From positions 3,622,199 to 3,686,198 of the forward strand of contig CM001633.1 of NCBI GenBank assembly GCA_000309945.1: a DNA stretch of 64,000 bases. The letters run 5' to 3'. The DNA is from Leptolyngbyaceae cyanobacterium JSC-12. Lineage in GTDB: Bacteria > Cyanobacteriota > Cyanobacteriia > Leptolyngbyales > Leptolyngbyaceae. The position numbers and the translations under genes are program-made. The notes beneath the pieces were generated by a model. The model was not told the origin of the DNA. It was given only the letters and a program-made list of their open reading frames with translations, and searched no databases. Of this stretch, positions 1 to 9,404 are shown in pieces (the stretch's first letter is position 1; every line of letters starts with the position of its first letter).

Positions 1-1
1 T

Positions 2-94
2 CAACAAATTGAGAGTCAACTGGCAGAATATTTAGCAAATGAAGCACAACTACAAGCTGAGCAAGCAAAGCAGATTCGAGCGATCGCGTCTTGA
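2..94 (+). CDS. C-terminal end of an unidentified protein (partial)
   Basis: An open frame enters from the left edge and stops at TGA 92-94, leaving 30 residues. The tail is Ala/Gln/Glu-rich and helical (LAEYLANEAQLQAEQAKQ), like the coiled-coil ends of many cyanobacterial proteins, including Uma2-type putative nucleases. That resemblance is only compositional, so no function is assigned. The family cannot be decided without sequence to the left. Confidence 0.45.
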   Translation, partial: QQIESQLAEYLANEAQLQAEQAKQIRAIAS

Positions 95-181
95 TGTAGT
101 TTGATCATGTTATTGGATTTTGTAAAATCTGATTGTAGTTCCTGACAAAATCGTAGGATCTCTCTGCACATCCGTTTTGAG

Positions 182-610
182 TTGGGCTTGGAGACGACTG
201 TTGTGGGCATTAGTCGAATTGAGCAACCAGAAAAGAACCACTTTGGCTACTATGTTCGTTTAACCTGGCGCGGACAGCAGTATGCTAAGTTTTTTTCAGA
301 CAAAAAACATGGCGGCAAACGCAAAGCCTTACGAGCAGCAGAAGCATACTTTGACGAATTAGATGCCAAAATGCCGCTCGACTCTCAAATAGGGCGGATG
401 AGTGTCCGTAATACCAGTGGTATCGTGGGTGTGAGCCGAACCGTGTCTACTAGCCGAGGGCACCGCTATGCCTATTGGCAAGCCCGATGGGGAAGTGGTG
501 CAGAGCGCAAAAGTGCCAAGTTCTCAGTACAAAAGTACGGCGAAGAAGGAGCGAAGCAGCTTGCGATTCAGGCACGCCGAACATGGGAGAAAGAGGCGAT
601 GAATAATTAG
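182..610 (+). CDS. Tandem AP2-like domain protein
   Basis: A 142-residue basic protein with two copies of an AP2/integrase-type DNA-binding-like fold. The first is at about residues 8-60 (GISRIEQPEKNHFGYYVRL, then AKFFSDKKHGGK); the second is at about 80-135 (SGIVGVSRT, YWQARWG, KFSVQKYGEEGAKQLA). Many cyanobacteria carry small proteins of this layout, but their role is not established. The start is uncertain. TTG 182 gives the longest form and TTG 188 is possible. GTG 203 has the best ribosome site, GGAG at 190-193 with 9 bases of spacing, and would still keep both domains. The gene stands alone. AP2 domains in bacteria are often linked to homing endonucleases or integrases, but no nuclease motif is visible here. 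A DNA-binding role is inferred. Confidence 0.75.
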   Translation: MGLETTVVGISRIEQPEKNHFGYYVRLTWRGQQYAKFFSDKKHGGKRKALRAAEAYFDELDAKMPLDSQIGRMSVRNTSGIVGVSRTVSTSRGHRYAYWQARWGSGAERKSAKFSVQKYGEEGAKQLAIQARRTWEKEAMNN

Positions 611-680
611 CTGACACCAAGCATTTTTGTTGCAGGGAAACTTAGCCCATTGAGGCAGGAATCAGGTACCTGAAATTCCT

Positions 681-717
681 CAAAAAAATTGCAGAAACGC
701 CTGATTAGCGTTTCTGC
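681..717 (-). terminator. Rho-independent terminator of petL
   Basis: A perfect 10-bp stem (gcagaaacgc at 691-700 with gcgtttctgc at 708-717) closes a 7-base loop. Read on the minus strand it is followed by a T-rich run (complement of 682-690). It lies about 64 bases beyond the petL stop, as expected for termination of that leftward transcript. Confidence 0.8.
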
Positions 718-780
718 ATGAAAAACTAGTGAGCAGATAAAAATATCCGATGTATAGAGAGCAGATAACAGTTGTAGAGC

Positions 781-876
781 TTAAATCAGCTTTATGGCTT
801 TGAACCCAAAGTACAGCCCCATTGCTGTAGCAAAAGCACCACCCAAAATGACAATGTAAGCAATTACTCCACCCAT
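781..876 (-). CDS. petL: Cytochrome b6f complex subunit VI (PetL)
   Basis: A 31-residue single-span membrane protein: MGGVIAYIVIL, then a hydrophobic Ala/Gly segment, ending FGFKAIKLI. Length, single N-out helix and the basic -IKLI end match cyanobacterial PetL, a small subunit that stabilises the cytochrome b6f complex in thylakoid membranes. ATG 876 is preceded by a strong ribosome site (AGGAGA, spacing about 8). The gene has its own terminator at 681-717, so it is a monocistronic unit divergent from aroB. Its size makes it easy to miss. Other small thylakoid subunits (PetM, PetG, PetN) have different consensus sequences that fit less well. Confidence 0.82.
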   Translation of the reverse strand: MGGVIAYIVILGGAFATAMGLYFGFKAIKLI

Positions 877-974
877 CAGTTCAATCTCCTTTTTCCAACT
901 AACAAAACTATACAGAAGAATTGATTCACTTAGTACAGTAGAATCAGCCAACAGACGCTTTCTTTATCCAGCTT

Positions 975-2075
975 ATGCAGTCCGTCATATCGGTTCAGCT
1001 CCCCCAAAAGTCTTACGATGTGGAGATCGCGCCCGATAACCTCAACAAACTTGGGGAGCGACTTCAGTCTCTCAAAGTGGGGCATAAGGTACTGGTGGTC
1101 TCTAATCCCACTATCTTTCGGCATTTTGGGGAAGCTGCGATCGCATCGTTGGAAAATACCGGATTCGACGTGGCACACTGTATTTTGCCCGCAGGTGAAC
1201 GCTATAAAACCCCTTCCACTCTGCAAAAAATTTATGATGCAGCGTTAGAGCATCGCATTGAGCGATCGTCTACCTTTGTCGCATTGGGTGGTGGTGTTAT
1301 TGGTGATATAACCGGGTTTGCAGCGGCAACTTGGCTGCGGGGTGTGAATGTGGTTCAGGTGCCCACCTCCCTACTGGCAATGGTGGATGCAGCGATCGGC
1401 GGGAAAACAGGTGTTAATCACCCTAAAGGGAAGAACCTAATCGGCGCATTTCATCAACCCCGCCTGGTATTAATTGATCCGCTCGTGCTTAAAACGCTAC
1501 CACCGCGAGAATTCCGCGCTGGGATTGCCGAAGTTATTAAATATGGTGTGATCTGGGATGCAGACCTGTTTTCCCAGTTGGAACAAGCTCCCCGACTAGA
1601 TCGCTTCACTGCCCTCAGCGAAACACTGGTGCACACAATTCTAGTGCGATCATGCCAGGCAAAGGCGCATGTGGTCAGTCAAGATGAAAAAGAAGCTGGA
1701 TTGCGTGCGATTTTGAACTACGGCCACACAATTGGACACGCGATCGAAAGTTTAACCGGATATCGGCTGGTGAATCATGGCGAGGCAGTGGCGATTGGCA
1801 TGGTGGCGGCTGGACAGATCGCAGTGGCACTAAATCTCTGGGAGGGAGAGAGTTGCAATCGCCAGATTGCCCTGATCCAAAAAGCCGGATTACCAACTCA
1901 AGTACCTACCCAAGCCGCGATCGAGGATATTTTGATTGCGCTTCAAAGCGATAAGAAAGTAGAAGCTGGAAAAGTACGGTTTGTCTTACCAACCCAAGTT
2001 GGGGCTGCTGTGGTGACTGATCAAGTATCCACTAGCGTAATTCAGGACGTTTTGAGTCAGATGTATGCCGTCTAA
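975..2075 (+). CDS. aroB: 3-dehydroquinate synthase
   Basis: A 366-residue cytosolic enzyme that cyclises DAHP to 3-dehydroquinate, the second step of the shikimate pathway; it needs NAD+ and a divalent metal. Family signatures are clear: the NAD-binding loop [19 protein letters not shown] near residues 104-122, the [21 protein letters not shown] segment near 128-148 (given here as its ends QVPTSLLA and GGKTGVN), and the metal-binding [11 protein letters not shown] near 248-258. Length is normal. The ATG at 975 has no strong ribosome site. The last 44 bases overlap the end of the histidine kinase gene on the other strand, an unusually long convergent overlap. Confidence 0.97.
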   Translation: MQSVISVQLPQKSYDVEIAPDNLNKLGERLQSLKVGHKVLVVSNPTIFRHFGEAAIASLENTGFDVAHCILPAGERYKTPSTLQKIYDAALEHRIERSSTFVALGGGVIGDITGFAAATWLRGVNVVQVPTSLLAMVDAAIGGKTGVNHPKGKNLIGAFHQPRLVLIDPLVLKTLPPREFRAGIAEVIKYGVIWDADLFSQLEQAPRLDRFTALSETLVHTILVRSCQAKAHVVSQDEKEAGLRAILNYGHTIGHAIESLTGYRLVNHGEAVAIGMVAAGQIAVALNLWEGESCNRQIALIQKAGLPTQVPTQAAIEDILIALQSDKKVEAGKVRFVLPTQVGAAVVTDQVSTSVIQDVLSQMYAV

Positions 2076-4110
2076 TACGTTGACCTGAAGTAGCTGGAAT
2101 TTCCACTGTAAAGCTGGTTTCTCCATTGCTGCTTTCTACATAAATCTTCCCGCCGATTTGAAGCACTAACTTCTTGACCAGGGCAAGCCCCAAACCAGTT
2201 CCACCGTGTCGATGTGGGTCATTACTGGGAATGCGGTAAAACTTGTCAAAAATACGTTCCAGTTGATCAAGGGGAATTTGAACACCAGAATTGCTCACCT
2301 TGATTGCAACCAAGTTCGCTTCTAAGCTTTTGGTAACCATTGAGGCTGTAACGGTGATAGTTTCGCCCTGGGGCGTGTATTTGCAGGCGTTAGATAGCAG
2401 TTCAACGAGAATGCGCTCTAAGCTTTGGGGATCAGACAAAATAGCGGGAAGATCAGGCGCAATCTGAATCTGCAGAATTTGTCCCTGCGCTTCCGCCTGT
2501 TCTTGAAAGGGGCGAAGAATTCGTTGTAGATAAGATTTCAGTTCAACAGGTTGGATAGTAACAGTATGGATGCCTGCTTCTAGCTGTTGCAGATCTAGTA
2601 GGTCGGTAATCAGCCCAATTTCTCGATTGCATTCGTCGTTCAGGATTTTGAGATAATGAGCGATTTTGTTGGCATTTGGAGACGGTTTGTGCGGATTAGG
2701 CAACAGTCCTTCGCGTCCCAAGGCTAGGGTCAACATCTGGATTGCCATCTTGATAGTGGTAACGGGAGTCCGCAATTCGTGGGAAACGGTGTTCAAAAAA
2801 CTGTCTTTAAGCTGGTTAACATGTTCCAGAGCTTCAACCTGGTTTTGCGCAGATTGATAGAGTCTGGCCTGGCGAATCGCGATCGCGCATTGATTAGCGA
2901 CCTGCTGTACAAGCCGCACTTCCAAATCATCAAAAATCTGCGCATTGGCACGAAACAGCCATAAATCTCCTAATACACCCTGATTGTCAAAAATAGGACA
3001 TGCCAAGATGGTATGTGCTTCTGCTTCAGGATAAGTATCACTTTCTAAACAGCAAAACTGCACATGTTGACAGTTCAGAAGCTGTTCATAAATCTCTCGA
3101 TGGCTAGTGGTCATGCTAATTGTTTTGCCCTGCGACGGCGGAAAAACCGATGTGTGTTCGTAAGCGATCGTGCAGGTAGTCCGACTGTCGTTGTAAAGTC
3201 CTGTATCACAGCAATCAACCTTAAGCAAATTCGCCAACTCTTCCACAGTCGTTGCCAAAATGTGGCCTTCATCTAAGGAATCACGCACTTTATCGGTAAT
3301 GCGTTTGAGCATCTCTTCATTGGCAAGAGATTGCTGCAGTTGTGCAGTCCGCTGTGCAACCGTGTATTCTAATTCTGCGTTGAGTTGCTGAACTTTTTGG
3401 TAAAGCTGGGAGTGTTGAATCGCGATCGCAAGTTGCTCCGCTGCCGCATAAATTAGTTCAACTTCTGAGGGCTGCCATCCTCCAACCTGATGCTTAACCA
3501 GGCTTAAACTGCCCCAGAGGATACCTTCAATCTTGAGTGGTAACAACAGCCAGGAGCCAGGAGAAACCTCCGCAAATGGCTGATTAATCTCATCGCCTAC
3601 GATGCTGCTGTTGCAAATTTGCACAGTTTCAAGTCGTTTAAGTTGCTCAGCAAGGGGATTGTTATCATCCGGGACATCGCACTGCATAAAGCTTGGAGCA
3701 GTGAGATCGCGGCGATACTCTGCTAAGTGACGCCAAAGACGCAGTTCAGACAGGTATTGAACAATTTCCACACGGTCAACCCATAGCAGTTCCCCAAGTT
3801 CCTGAGCTGCGATCGCAACCAGTGTATTGAGATCGAGAGTATGCCGAATGCGTTGAGCGATCGCCCCCACCAACCGCTCTGGTTCCATCTGCTGCAGGGT
3901 TGTTCTTTGCTCCTGAGCCGTTTTACGGTGGGTATTCAACGCCTGCTTTTGAATATTCTGAATCGTCTCTTCATGCCGACTTTGAACAGTCTGGTAATGC
4001 AGTTTCTTGTGCAAAGAACTTCGCGCGTCTAGCTTACCTGGCTGAGAACGCCAAACAAGTTCCCTCTTCAAAGGGTCTTTAGGATACATGCGGAGGGGAT
4101 CAGAACTCAT
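2032..4110 (-). CDS. GAF-domain sensor histidine kinase
   Basis: A 692-residue cytosolic two-component kinase with no membrane span. Order: a helical, probably coiled N-terminus (about 30-75), a first GAF domain (about 80-225), a second GAF domain (about 270-425), a HisKA dimerisation domain with the phospho-acceptor in SHELRTP near residue 446, and an HATPase domain with the N box ([13 protein letters not shown]), G1-like region and [12 protein letters not shown] at 555-680. Neither GAF domain shows an obvious bilin-binding Cys context, so light sensing cannot be claimed. No response regulator is adjacent, so the partner is unknown. Its 3' end overlaps that of aroB by 44 bases. Confidence 0.93.
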   Translation of the reverse strand: MSSDPLRMYPKDPLKRELVWRSQPGKLDARSSLHKKLHYQTVQSRHEETIQNIQKQALNTHRKTAQEQRTTLQQMEPERLVGAIAQRIRHTLDLNTLVAIAAQELGELLWVDRVEIVQYLSELRLWRHLAEYRRDLTAPSFMQCDVPDDNNPLAEQLKRLETVQICNSSIVGDEINQPFAEVSPGSWLLLPLKIEGILWGSLSLVKHQVGGWQPSEVELIYAAAEQLAIAIQHSQLYQKVQQLNAELEYTVAQRTAQLQQSLANEEMLKRITDKVRDSLDEGHILATTVEELANLLKVDCCDTGLYNDSRTTCTIAYEHTSVFPPSQGKTISMTTSHREIYEQLLNCQHVQFCCLESDTYPEAEAHTILACPIFDNQGVLGDLWLFRANAQIFDDLEVRLVQQVANQCAIAIRQARLYQSAQNQVEALEHVNQLKDSFLNTVSHELRTPVTTIKMAIQMLTLALGREGLLPNPHKPSPNANKIAHYLKILNDECNREIGLITDLLDLQQLEAGIHTVTIQPVELKSYLQRILRPFQEQAEAQGQILQIQIAPDLPAILSDPQSLERILVELLSNACKYTPQGETITVTASMVTKSLEANLVAIKVSNSGVQIPLDQLERIFDKFYRIPSNDPHRHGGTGLGLALVKKLVLQIGGKIYVESSNGETSFTVEIPATSGQRIRRHTSDSKRPELR

Positions 4111-4403
4111 TTCACAGGGAATTGCTAAATCGTGAACAGAAAATCCGCGTTATCTATAAAAGGCGAATGAGTTTAGACACTTCAAACACTACAGCAGCAT
4201 TCAAGCCAAATTTGTAAATGACTGAACCAAAAGACTAAGTCAAGCCTTCGTCACCTAAATGACACTATTTCACAGGAATAGAGTTTATGAATCGTAGCAA
4301 TCACGGAATCGCGCTTACAGTTTCCGATGCCTCGGAGCGATTAAAACCTTATCATTTAGTCAGTGGGATTACTTTTCAGTCTTTGCTTCAGGCATCTAAC
4401 AAA

Positions 4404-5363
4404 TTATTCCTCCTCTACGCGATAGCCCAAATCTGCAAGTTGCGCCCGCGATTGACGCCACTTGGGTTGCACCTTCACAAACAATTCTAAATACACCTTG
4501 CCCGCAATAAGTTTCTGAATCTGCTCACGAGCGGCTGTGCCAATTGCCTTCAACATATTGCCCCCTTTACCAATCAAAATCCCTTTTTGAGAGGGACGTT
4601 CTACATGAATTGTTGCGAGGATACGGGTAATTGTGGGTTCTTCGATCACGCGCTCGATCGCGATCGCTGTTGAATGGGGCACCTCTTCCCGAGTCTGTAG
4701 CAAAATTTGCTCCCGAATTAATTCGCCCATAATAAATCGTTCTGGCTGATCTGTGACCAGATCAGGGGGATAGTAGTATGGTCCAGGTTCTAGATGCTGA
4801 ATTAGCTGAGCTAACAGGGCATCCAGGTTATCACCAGTCAGTGCTGAAAATTTTACCCATTCCCATCCATAGGCTGCGGCCAACTCCTGATAACTGTGAT
4901 CTAGGGATTCATCGGTTGCTGGTTGCTGATCCGATTTGTTCAAACCTAAAACAACAGGTGATGCACTCTGGTGGGCAAGTTCTGCAATAAAGCGATCGCC
5001 TTTACCAACAGCTACAGAACTATCGACCACAAACAACAGCACATCCACTGATTGCATGGCTACCTGAGCGTTTTTGACCAGGACTTCTCCTAATTGATGC
5101 TGTGGTTTATGAATCCCAGGAGTATCCACAAAAATAATCTGCGCTGCTGCAGTTGTCAGAATCCCGCGTAAACGGTTCCGGGTTGTTTGAGCCACAGGAG
5201 AAGTAATGGCAATTTTTTGTCCCACCAAATGATTCATCAGCGTGGACTTCCCCACATTCGGGCGTCCCACAATGCCAACAAACCCTGACTTAAATCCTTC
5301 TGGAGCCAGGGGGATTAAGCCAAAGTCCGCTGGGAGAAAGCCACCACTGTCTGTTTCGCTCAT
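4404..5363 (-). CDS. era: GTPase Era
   Basis: A GTPase that binds 16S rRNA near its 3' end and aids 30S assembly. Motifs: G1 GRPNVGKS, G2 region with TTRNRLRG, G3 DTPGIHKP, G4 NKSD, G5 SAL, and a C-terminal KH domain with ILIGKGGNMLKAIG. The frame is open back to an ATG at 5492 (362 residues, with AAGGA upstream), but the first 43 residues look unlike Era. The ATG at 5363 begins MSETDSGGFLPADFG and gives 319 residues, the usual length, with AGAGAAG about 8 bases upstream, so it is preferred. Divergent from pfkA. Confidence 0.95.
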   Translation of the reverse strand: MSETDSGGFLPADFGLIPLAPEGFKSGFVGIVGRPNVGKSTLMNHLVGQKIAITSPVAQTTRNRLRGILTTAAAQIIFVDTPGIHKPQHQLGEVLVKNAQVAMQSVDVLLFVVDSSVAVGKGDRFIAELAHQSASPVVLGLNKSDQQPATDESLDHSYQELAAAYGWEWVKFSALTGDNLDALLAQLIQHLEPGPYYYPPDLVTDQPERFIMGELIREQILLQTREEVPHSTAIAIERVIEEPTITRILATIHVERPSQKGILIGKGGNMLKAIGTAAREQIQKLIAGKVYLELFVKVQPKWRQSRAQLADLGYRVEEE

Positions 5364-5683
5364 ATCGTTGCTTCTCTGAAACGACTGTTCAGGATAAACG
5401 GAATGCTGCTGATAACCTTTAAATCTGCTTAAGCTTCTTTCTGACCAGGAACCGCTAGAGTCAAAGACAGATTTTAGTCTGCTGGCTGACATTACGTCAT
5501 CCTTGGTAAAGACTTCAAATCATCAGGGGTGGGTAATTGGTTGTGGAAATTCCTGCCAGTTATCCATCTTTCTACGGCTAAACCACGTTCAACTCAAAAA
5601 CCAGAGGTCTTTTTAAGAACAAACTACGGATTTGGACGTGTCCAAAGGTTTAATTACTGGATTGCTGGAAGCAGGGTTTCACT
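5364..5683. other. era/pfkA divergent promoter region
   Basis: If Era starts at 5363 this 320-base gap separates two divergent genes. The part from 5364 to 5492 is open in the era frame and could be an N-terminal extension. I see no RNA gene, repeat or convincing sigma70 promoter pair. Confidence 0.4.
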
Positions 5684-6763
5684 ATGGGACAACCAAAACG
5701 AATTGGCATTTTAACAAGTGGGGGCGATTGTGCTGGGCTGAATGCAGCCATTCGTGCTGTCGTTCGTAGCGCGATCGATTCGTATGGATGGGAGGTGTAT
5801 GGAATTCGTCAGGCAACACAGGGTTTAATGGCGCGTCCTCCTGCTGCTATTCGTTTAACACCAGAGCTTGTCGATCCTTGTTTGACGAAAGGGGGCACTA
5901 TGCTTGGCACTACTAATAAAGGTGACCCATTTGCGTTTCCTATGCCAGATGGCACGCTATGCGATCGCTCTCAGGAAATTATCGAAGGCTATCACTTATT
6001 GGGATTAGATGCCTTGATTGGCATCGGGGGAGATGGCAGCCTAGCGATTCTGCGTCGTCTGGCGCAGCAAGGTGGTTTAAATCTGGTTGGCATTCCTAAA
6101 ACGATTGATAACGATGTGAGCGTTACTGAGTGTTCAATTGGGTTCGATACAGCCGTTAGCGTTGCCACAGAAGCGGTTGATCGGCTGCAATTCACGGCTG
6201 CCAGCCATAGCCGAGTCATGATCCTGGAAGTGATGGGGCGTGATGCTGGGCATATTGCCATGTGTGCTGGGATCGCAGGAGGAGCCGACATTATTCTCAT
6301 CCCAGAAATTCCGTATACGCTGGATGGCATATGCGAAACGATCAAAGCTCGGCAACAAATTGGCAAAAATTATTGTCTGCTAGTTGTGGCAGAAGCCGTG
6401 CGGACTGAAGCAGGCGATCGCATTACGATTAAAGATGGGGGAGGCTGTCGCTTAGGGGGGATCGGGCATTATCTATCTCAATCACTCTGCGACCGGATTG
6501 ATGCCGAAGTCCGTGTGACTGTCTTAGGACACATTCAACGGGGTGGCATCCCGTCTCATTTAGATCGGCTAATTGCAACCTGTTTTGGAGTCGCCGCTGT
6601 GGAATTGATTGCTAAAGAAAAATACGACCACGTAGTGACTTGGCAGCGTCGTTCTGTCGTTGCAGTTCCAATCGAAGAAGCGATTTCTAAATACTCCACA
6701 GTTAATCCTCAAGGAACTCTGGCAACCACAGCACGACGCATGGGAATCTTTTTGGGAAGTTAG
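5684..6763 (+). CDS. pfkA: 6-phosphofructokinase
   Basis: A 359-residue PfkA-family enzyme of glycolysis. It has the nucleotide loop TSGGDCAGLNAAIR near residues 11-24, IGGDGS at 114-119, and the catalytic segment PKTIDNDV at 138-145 with the general-base Asp at 142. The pair Gly in GGDGS and Lys in PKTIDND is a mixed signature: Gly at the first site is typical of ATP users, while Lys at the second is found in PPi-dependent and 'long' clades. ATP use is likely but not proven. ATG 5684 follows CAGGG with about 8 bases of spacing. A surE remnant begins 1 base after the stop. Confidence 0.95.
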   Translation: MGQPKRIGILTSGGDCAGLNAAIRAVVRSAIDSYGWEVYGIRQATQGLMARPPAAIRLTPELVDPCLTKGGTMLGTTNKGDPFAFPMPDGTLCDRSQEIIEGYHLLGLDALIGIGGDGSLAILRRLAQQGGLNLVGIPKTIDNDVSVTECSIGFDTAVSVATEAVDRLQFTAASHSRVMILEVMGRDAGHIAMCAGIAGGADIILIPEIPYTLDGICETIKARQQIGKNYCLLVVAEAVRTEAGDRITIKDGGGCRLGGIGHYLSQSLCDRIDAEVRVTVLGHIQRGGIPSHLDRLIATCFGVAAVELIAKEKYDHVVTWQRRSVVAVPIEEAISKYSTVNPQGTLATTARRMGIFLGS

Positions 6764-6764
6764 G

Positions 6765-6948
6765 ATGATTTTTATTTTAACAAATGATGATGGCATCGAT
6801 GCCCCTGGACTGCGATCGCTGGCACAGGCAGCCAAAAACTTGAATCTTATTATTACGCTGAGAATACTCTAAGCGACTTCGAGACCCGGATGGGGACGTA
6901 GAAACTTGCTTTGCAGGGAAAATCGCCATCACACAATTGGGAATCTGA
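6765..6948 (+). pseudogene. surE: surE remnant (5'-nucleotidase, degraded)
   Basis: The ATG at 6765 opens MIFILTNDDGIDAPGLRSLA, the N-terminal metal-binding signature of SurE (TNDDG with its two Asp), a survival nucleotidase of normally about 220-270 residues. The frame stops at 6872 after 35 codons, and homology seems lost after about residue 28. A second stretch in the +1 frame, 6871-6948, reads ...AGKIAITQLGI and then TGA. This loosely recalls the SurE C-terminal G-x-I-S-I-T-P-L pattern, so the gene may have lost its middle by deletion. The second part is a weak inference. Confidence 0.6.
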
Positions 6949-7284
6949 AGGTTTCTATTTTAAGAACTAGAATTTACCCCTTGAGGTACTTGCTTAGATA
7001 TGAAGCCTTCGATAAGATACCTGTATTTCATCAGTAAGATGATTTTCAGATGTTACTGAAATGATTAACAAGTTATGCTCTTTTCACCGAAAAGCAGGTA
7101 GCATATTTGACACGAATAAGTGAATTCACGTAGATTAGATATATTCTGTTCTCTGGGTTACAGCAGATTTGTATTAAGTTAGTGTTAAATCTTAGAGAGT
7201 CTGCTGACGAATATGTTAGTGAGCTTTAGCAGATTTGACTTGGGTCAGCATAGACTTTAGTAGAGGATAGGTCAGGGTTCGCTT
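6949..7284. other. AT-rich intergenic region
   Basis: About 340 bases without a coding frame that resembles a protein. It is AT-rich and probably holds the promoter of the 71-residue gene at 7285. I see no RNA gene or repeat. Confidence 0.4.
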
Positions 7285-7500
7285 ATGCTTTCAATCCGTG
7301 ATGTTGTTAAAGAGGCGTTTGCAGTTGGGTGCTTAACGGTTGAAGCTGAAGAGCAGCTACGTCAACTTTTGCAGACAAAGTATGACGCAAAAGATTTTAA
7401 GGCGTTTATGCTGCTCCAGCACGCCGTCGTTTCTGGGATTGTTCGTCAAGAATCTCGTGAATTGGCTAAACGAGATCGCTCCCTTGCTGTTGCATCCTGA
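7285..7500 (+). CDS. Small conserved-type hypothetical protein
   Basis: A 71-residue soluble protein, mostly predicted helix: MLSIRDVVKEAFAVGCLTVE, then a Leu/Gln-rich helix and a basic end (ESRELAKRDRS). No catalytic or metal motif is visible. The single Cys in AVGCLT is not part of a pattern. The ATG is preceded by a weak GGTCAGGG region. Base composition matches its neighbours, and the orderly amphipathic helices argue for a real gene. It resembles short unnamed cyanobacterial proteins, but no function can be given. It converges on the RNase J gene. Confidence 0.6.
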   Translation: MLSIRDVVKEAFAVGCLTVEAEEQLRQLLQTKYDAKDFKAFMLLQHAVVSGIVRQESRELAKRDRSLAVAS

Positions 7501-7559
7501 TGCAGGTATGTCCTTAGAATTATTCTTTGCTGCTACGTTCTAAGCGATGTTCTAAAAGT

Positions 7560-7610
7560 AGATGGCAAGCATCAAGTCTAGACGAATAGCCCACTTGAGC
7601 ACTGCCATCT
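7560..7610. other. Stem-loop between convergent genes
   Basis: Perfect 8-bp arms (agatggca at 7560-7567 with tgccatct at 7603-7610) enclose a second short pair (caagt/acttg). It lies between the ends of the 71-residue gene and RNase J. No clear U-tract follows on either strand, so it may be a 3' stabilising hairpin rather than a classical terminator. Confidence 0.45.
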
Positions 7611-7640
7611 CACGCATGATTTATGAATTGTGAATAAATC

Positions 7641-9404
7641 CTAGAGCGCGATCGCTTCAGCTGTTCGAGGATTTTTTCTAGGTGCCAACGTTAAAGGTTC
7701 TTCAGCAACCTGCATTAGAAATACAAGCAAAGGATTACTTTGAAATTCTCGCCGCACCATCTTAACTAACTCGCGTTCCAGTTGAGCTTGCAAACCAGCC
7801 CAATCTACCTCTATGCGGCCATCGCCAAACGAGCGGGCGTATTCCTTCCAGCGATCGCGTAATACCAGTTCGATACTTTCTCTGACTTTGTCTCGAATCT
7901 GTAATCTTTGCATGGAGGTTACCACACCGCGCAGATGAATCTCCGGCTGAGCAACTAATGTGCCTCGCCAATCAATCACTGCTGCCACTGTTACCACCCC
8001 ATCCTCAGCAAGCTGCTGTCGTTCCTTCAGAACTTGCGCATTCACTACACCAGAGCGAGAGGCATCCACCAGTTCAATCCCAGAAGGCACCTTCCCACCC
8101 ACACGAATACTAGTTTCAGTTAACTCCACCACATCGCCATTATTAATCACCACCATGTTTTCAGCAGGAATTCCCACGCTCTGGGCCGTGAGCGCATGTT
8201 TCACTAACATTCGATGCTCCCCATGTACTGGGAGAAAGAACTTTGGACGGGTTAAGCCAATCATTAACTTCTGGTCTTCCTGGCAACCGTGCCCTGAAAC
8301 ATGGATTCCCTGTTCTCGTCCATAAATTACTTTTGCCCCCTGCATCATCAATCGATCAATCGTGTTGACAACGGCAATCGTGTTCCCAGGAATAGGATTT
8401 GCAGAGAAAACAACGGTATCTCCTGGACGAATTTTGATCTGACGATGCTCACCATTGGAGATTCGGGTTAGTGCAGATAGAGGTTCCCCTTGTGATCCAG
8501 TTGTGAGAATGAGAACGTTTTCATCGGGTAATTTCTGAATCACATTCAGCGGCTGCAGCAGGTCATCATCACACTTGATGTAACCCAGTTTGCGGGAATG
8601 GGCAATCACGTTCAACATAGAGCGCCCCAGCACGGATACAACCCTTCCATGTTTTTTCGCTAACTCTAGAATTAGGTTGATTCGATGAACTGATGACGCA
8701 AAGGTCGTTACCAGGATTCTGCCTGATGCCTGAGAAAAAACGCGATCAAGATTAGGATAAACTGAGCGTTCCGAAGGGGTAAATCCGGACACTTCAGAAT
8801 TAGTTGAGTCGCTGATCAAACAATGAACGCCCTGTTCGCCATACTCAGCTAGTCGTTGAAAGTCAAAATACTCACCATCTACAGGGGTGTGGTCGATTTT
8901 GAAATCACCAGTATGAATGACTACTCCCACAGGTGTTCGAATCGCAACTGTAAAACTGTCGGCGATCGAGTGGGTATTCCGAATAAATTCAACAAAAAAC
9001 GATTTACCTACCCGAACGACTTCACGAGGACGAACCATGCGTAATTCTGTGCGATCAGCAACTCCAGCTTCTTCAAGCTTGTCCTCTAACAAAGCCATCG
9101 CAAGTCGGGGACCGTAGATAACAGGGATATCAAATTGCTTTAAGTGAAAGGGAATACCTCCAATGTGATCTTCGTGACCGTGGGTGACGATCATTCCTTT
9201 GATTTTGTGGCGATTCTCCCGTAGATAGGTCATATCTGGCAAAACAATATTGACCCCGTGCATTCCATCAGTTGGAAACGCTAGACCCGCATCTAACAGT
9301 AATAATTCGTCGTTGATCTCAAAGACGCAGGTATTCTTACCAATCTCATGAAGTCCTCCAAGCGGAATAATTTTGAGAGTCGGTAATGGAGTTGATTGTG
9401 TCAT
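7641..9404 (-). CDS. rnj: Ribonuclease J
   Basis: A metallo-beta-lactamase/beta-CASP nuclease with 5'-3' exo- and endonuclease activity in mRNA decay; with RNase E it forms the core cyanobacterial decay machinery. It shows the metal motif THGHEDHIGG near residues 74-83, HTGDFKID, a beta-CASP region with the ITTGSQGEPLSAL-type segment (here LTTGSQGEP), SGHGCQEDQ and PVHGEHRM, then the C-terminal domain. Two ATGs compete: 9410 has AAAGG touching it, while 9404 has the same site 6 bases away. I chose 9404 (587 residues). It lies downstream of asd and dapA, the usual cyanobacterial order, but with a 278-base gap. Confidence 0.95.
   Translation of the reverse strand: MTQSTPLPTLKIIPLGGLHEIGKNTCVFEINDELLLLDAGLAFPTDGMHGVNIVLPDMTYLRENRHKIKGMIVTHGHEDHIGGIPFHLKQFDIPVIYGPRLAMALLEDKLEEAGVADRTELRMVRPREVVRVGKSFFVEFIRNTHSIADSFTVAIRTPVGVVIHTGDFKIDHTPVDGEYFDFQRLAEYGEQGVHCLISDSTNSEVSGFTPSERSVYPNLDRVFSQASGRILVTTFASSVHRINLILELAKKHGRVVSVLGRSMLNVIAHSRKLGYIKCDDDLLQPLNVIQKLPDENVLILTTGSQGEPLSALTRISNGEHRQIKIRPGDTVVFSANPIPGNTIAVVNTIDRLMMQGAKVIYGREQGIHVSGHGCQEDQKLMIGLTRPKFFLPVHGEHRMLVKHALTAQSVGIPAENMVVINNGDVVELTETSIRVGGKVPSGIELVDASRSGVVNAQVLKERQQLAEDGVVTVAAVIDWRGTLVAQPEIHLRGVVTSMQRLQIRDKVRESIELVLRDRWKEYARSFGDGRIEVDWAGLQAQLERELVKMVRREFQSNPLLVFLMQVAEEPLTLAPRKNPRTAEAIAL

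Noticed and set aside
4287-4490. A 67-codon rightward frame overlapping the end of era, with a GGA-type site before its ATG
   Set aside because: Half of it is antisense to the conserved end of era, and the protein shows no recognisable pattern.
5364-5492. N-terminal extension of Era from ATG 5492
   Set aside because: The 43 residues have no Era similarity and the inner ATG gives normal length; kept only as an alternative.
7960-8325. A 121-codon frame antisense to RNase J
   Set aside because: RNase J is strongly supported on the other strand and this frame has no family pattern.
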